From positions 1,344 to 7,782 of the forward strand of contig DCJB01000002.1 of the NCBI GenBank assembly GCA_002317325.1: a stretch of 6,439 bases of DNA. The letters run 5' to 3'. The DNA comes from Bacteroidales bacterium UBA1711 (GTDB taxonomy: Bacteria; Bacteroidota; Bacteroidia; Bacteroidales; P3). The notes beneath the pieces were generated by a model. That model saw nothing but the letters and a program-made list of their open reading frames with translations. It had not been told where the DNA came from and ran no database searches. The position numbers were made by a program, and so were the translations under genes. This document shows, piece by piece, positions 4,671-6,439 of the stretch. Numbering within the stretch: position 1 is the first letter of the stretch; each line of letters opens with the position of its first letter.

Positions 4671-6439
4671 TTCTTTTCTTCTTTGCTGCGGTTGCGGTAG
4701 TATATGAACAGGGTTCCGCCGATGATGAGCAGGGTGGCGATGGATAAGAGAAGGGTGATGGCGTCGAGGCGGTGCATGGTAGGAGCCTCGTTGCGGAACT
4801 CGATGGTGTGGTCGCCGGCGGGAATGGGCATTGCCCGCAGCACGTAGTTGGCGCGGAGGTACTCGGCGGGCTTGCCGTCGATGTAGGCTTTCCAGTCGGG
4901 CGCGTAGAATATCTCGCTGAACACGGCAAATTGTTCGGTGGAGCTGTGCGTCTTATAGGTGAGGCAGTTGAGGTCGGCGGGCTGCTTATGCTGAAACAGG
5001 ATGGTGGCGGTGCTGTCGGCGGCAAAAGACTCCTTCTGCACCTTGAAGAGCGAGCCATCGACAATGGCGGTGGTGGCGGGGTCGAAGTCGTTGAGCGCCA
5101 TTATCTCGGCGTTGGCGTCTTCCACTTTCTTCACGTTAGACACGAACCAGCAGTTGCCCAAGGCATCGGGATTGCGCTGCACTTGTCCGTTGTTCAGCAC
5201 GATGTAGCGTGTGTTGAGCATATTGAGCACCTGGGGGTTGATGCGGTAGCTGAGGTAGAAGTCGATGAGGTCTTGGTAGCGGCGGAGCTTGGCGGCGCTG
5301 TAGCCGCCCACCTGGTTGTGGAAGGCGCTGGGTTTGGAGTCGTTGAAGGTGTTCACGGCGAGGTTCAGCACCCTGTAGTCCATGTCGCCCGCCTCGGCGG
5401 CTATGGCGTCGATGTCGTAGTCATATTGGTCGGGCTTGGTCTCCAGCATTTTGGCGTTGCGGACGTAGTTGTCGCTGTTCAGATACCGCCCGTTCACCCC
5501 TTGCAAGTCGATGACCACCAGCAGTGCCAGTGCGCCGATGACGGGGAGGGCGAGTTTGCTGTTCTTGCCCGCGAGTTTCTTGAGGTAGAGCCACAGGGCG
5601 GCAGCGGCAAGCAGCACGAGGATGAAGCTGCGCCACGAGTCGCTCTTGAACAGGTCTTGGCGGTCTTTGACAAGCACCTCTTGAATCATGGGCCAGCTCT
5701 GCCCGTACTGGGCGGCCATCTGCTCGTCGGCGCTGCCCGTGTAGGCGAGGCCGCCCGAAAGGACTATGCCCGTTAGGAGGACTCCCAAGGTGGCGCCGGC
5801 GGCTATGTAGAACGAGCGAATCATCCGCTTGGTGTCTGCCTGGGGCCGGAAGGCCTCGCGCAGACCCAATACCGCCATCAGCACCGTAAGCACGTTGGCC
5901 AGCACCAAGCTCATGGAGGGCGTGCGGAACTTGTTGTAGAGCGGCAGGTGTTCGAATATCCATCCGTTGAGCCCCATCAAGTTGCGGCCCCAACTGAGCA
6001 GCACCGCCACAACGACGGCGGCCAGTATCCACCACCTCTCGGGTCCCTTGACCACTAATAGGCCGAAGAAGAAAAGGAACAGCACGATGGCGCCGAAATA
6101 GACGGGGCCGCTGGTGAAGGGCTGGTCGCCCCAGTAGAGGGGCATTTTCTCCTCGTGGAAGTTGGCGTAGGAGGCGCTCTCCTTGCCTACAGGCTCAATG
6201 CTTCCGCCGCCCCGCGCGCCGGGAACGAGGAGAGTGTAGGTCTCGCCAATCCCGTAGCTCCACGAGAAGGCGTAGTTGATGTCTAGCCCCTCGGCGTTGG
6301 TGTTGTTGTTCTTGGGGTAGTCTTTGCCGTAGAGGTCTTGCGGGGTGGCGGTGATTTCGGTCCCGCCGCGCATGGTGTATTCCACATATTCCCGGTTGAC
6401 CAGCAGGTGACGGGTGTTGCAGGCCAAGGCCAGCACCGC
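4667..6439 (-). CDS. YfhO-family polytopic membrane protein, N-terminus cut by window edge
   Basis: The frame is open to the right edge; the codon at 6434-6436 is GTG but lies inside the gene, because the frame continues upstream with no break. The visible 590 residues contain hydrophobic helices near 111-130, 136-149, 176-191, 210-230, 271-286 and 297-311, then a long polar domain (about 312-557), and a final helix near 559-581 with a basic tail RNRSKEEKK that should be cytoplasmic. The family signature is clear near the C-terminus: a FYAPDWKAYIDGKPAEYLRANYVLRAMPIPAGDHTIEF-type block (about 510-548), of which the W-K-A-x-x-D-G and P-A-G-x-H elements are diagnostic. Family members are usually about 800 residues or more, so roughly 200-250 residues with more helices are probably missing. 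YfhO proteins are GT-C-like membrane proteins; Bacillus YfhO acts with CsbB in lipoteichoic acid glycosylation. A role in envelope glycan assembly is inferred here; substrate unknown. Confidence 0.88.
   Translation of the reverse strand, partial: AVLALACNTRHLLVNREYVEYTMRGGTEITATPQDLYGKDYPKNNNTNAEGLDINYAFSWSYGIGETYTLLVPGARGGGSIEPVGKESASYANFHEEKMPLYWGDQPFTSGPVYFGAIVLFLFFFGLLVVKGPERWWILAAVVVAVLLSWGRNLMGLNGWIFEHLPLYNKFRTPSMSLVLANVLTVLMAVLGLREAFRPQADTKRMIRSFYIAAGATLGVLLTGIVLSGGLAYTGSADEQMAAQYGQSWPMIQEVLVKDRQDLFKSDSWRSFILVLLAAAALWLYLKKLAGKNSKLALPVIGALALLVVIDLQGVNGRYLNSDNYVRNAKMLETKPDQYDYDIDAIAAEAGDMDYRVLNLAVNTFNDSKPSAFHNQVGGYSAAKLRRYQDLIDFYLSYRINPQVLNMLNTRYIVLNNGQVQRNPDALGNCWFVSNVKKVEDANAEIMALNDFDPATTAIVDGSLFKVQKESFAADSTATILFQHKQPADLNCLTYKTHSSTEQFAVFSEIFYAPDWKAYIDGKPAEYLRANYVLRAMPIPAGDHTIEFRNEAPTMHRLDAITLLLSIATLLIIGGTLFIYYRNRSKEEKK
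4671..4684 (-). promoter_or_regulatory. A-rich translation leader upstream of glycosyltransferase start
   Basis: Directly before the ATG the minus strand reads AAAGAAGAAAAGAA, with no G-rich Shine-Dalgarno core at a normal distance beyond short AGAAG-like runs. Bacteroidota seldom use Shine-Dalgarno pairing and favour A-rich bases upstream of starts, so this may serve as the initiation region. The same bases also encode the Lys/Glu-rich tail of the YfhO-like protein, so the A-richness has a second explanation. Confidence 0.35.

Noticed and set aside
4772..5776. Long plus-strand open frame of 334 codons opposite the YfhO-like gene
   Set aside because: Val/Gly/Glu/His-rich translation with no motif, wholly antisense to a gene with strong family signatures; long antisense frames are common in GC-rich DNA.
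5421..6035. Minus-strand open frame of 204 codons overlapping the YfhO-like gene in another frame
   Set aside because: Arg/Gly/Pro-rich shadow translation, while the overlapping frame encodes clear membrane helices and family motifs.
6434..6436. GTG as start codon of the YfhO-like gene
   Set aside because: The frame remains open to the window edge and the protein would lack the N-terminal membrane region expected for the family, so the gene is truncated by the window.

Overview
The window is almost entirely coding and holds six genes in two gene strings that face each other tail to tail. The DNA is clearly GC-rich by eye. None of the starts has a convincing Shine-Dalgarno sequence, and the one glycosyltransferase start is preceded by an A-rich run. 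Together with a YfhO-type membrane protein and a phosphonate cassette next to surface-glycan genes, this suggests a GC-rich member of the Bacteroidota (probably Bacteroidales). This assignment is an inference; no rRNA or marker gene is present.

Left part, plus strand (1-3728): four tightly spaced genes (gaps of 7, 1 and 6 bases) that read as one operon. They are the C-terminal part of phosphoenolpyruvate mutase (aepX, cut by the left edge), a complete phosphonopyruvate decarboxylase, a complete iron-dependent-type alcohol dehydrogenase of the phosphonoacetaldehyde reductase kind, and a small LicD/fukutin-like phosphotransferase. The predicted route is phosphoenolpyruvate -> phosphonopyruvate -> phosphonoacetaldehyde -> 2-hydroxyethylphosphonate (HEP). 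No 2-aminoethylphosphonate transaminase is visible; a reductase occupies the third position, so the expected product is HEP. The LicD-like protein is the best candidate for placing the phosphonate (as a CMP-activated donor) on a glycan or glycolipid. The cytidylyltransferase this would need is not in the window; it could be the N-terminal part of the truncated aepX gene or a gene further left.

Right part, minus strand (6439-3768): a large YfhO-family polytopic membrane protein, cut by the right edge at its N-terminus, followed by a family 2 glycosyltransferase whose start codon overlaps the YfhO stop codon (ATGA). The pair looks like a translationally coupled envelope-glycan unit and loosely recalls the CsbB-YfhO pair of Firmicutes.

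Only 39 bases separate the two convergent strings, with no strong terminator. No RNA gene, mobile element, CRISPR array or clear promoter was found. The most interesting hypothesis is that the window is part of a locus for a phosphonate (HEP)-decorated cell-surface glycan.
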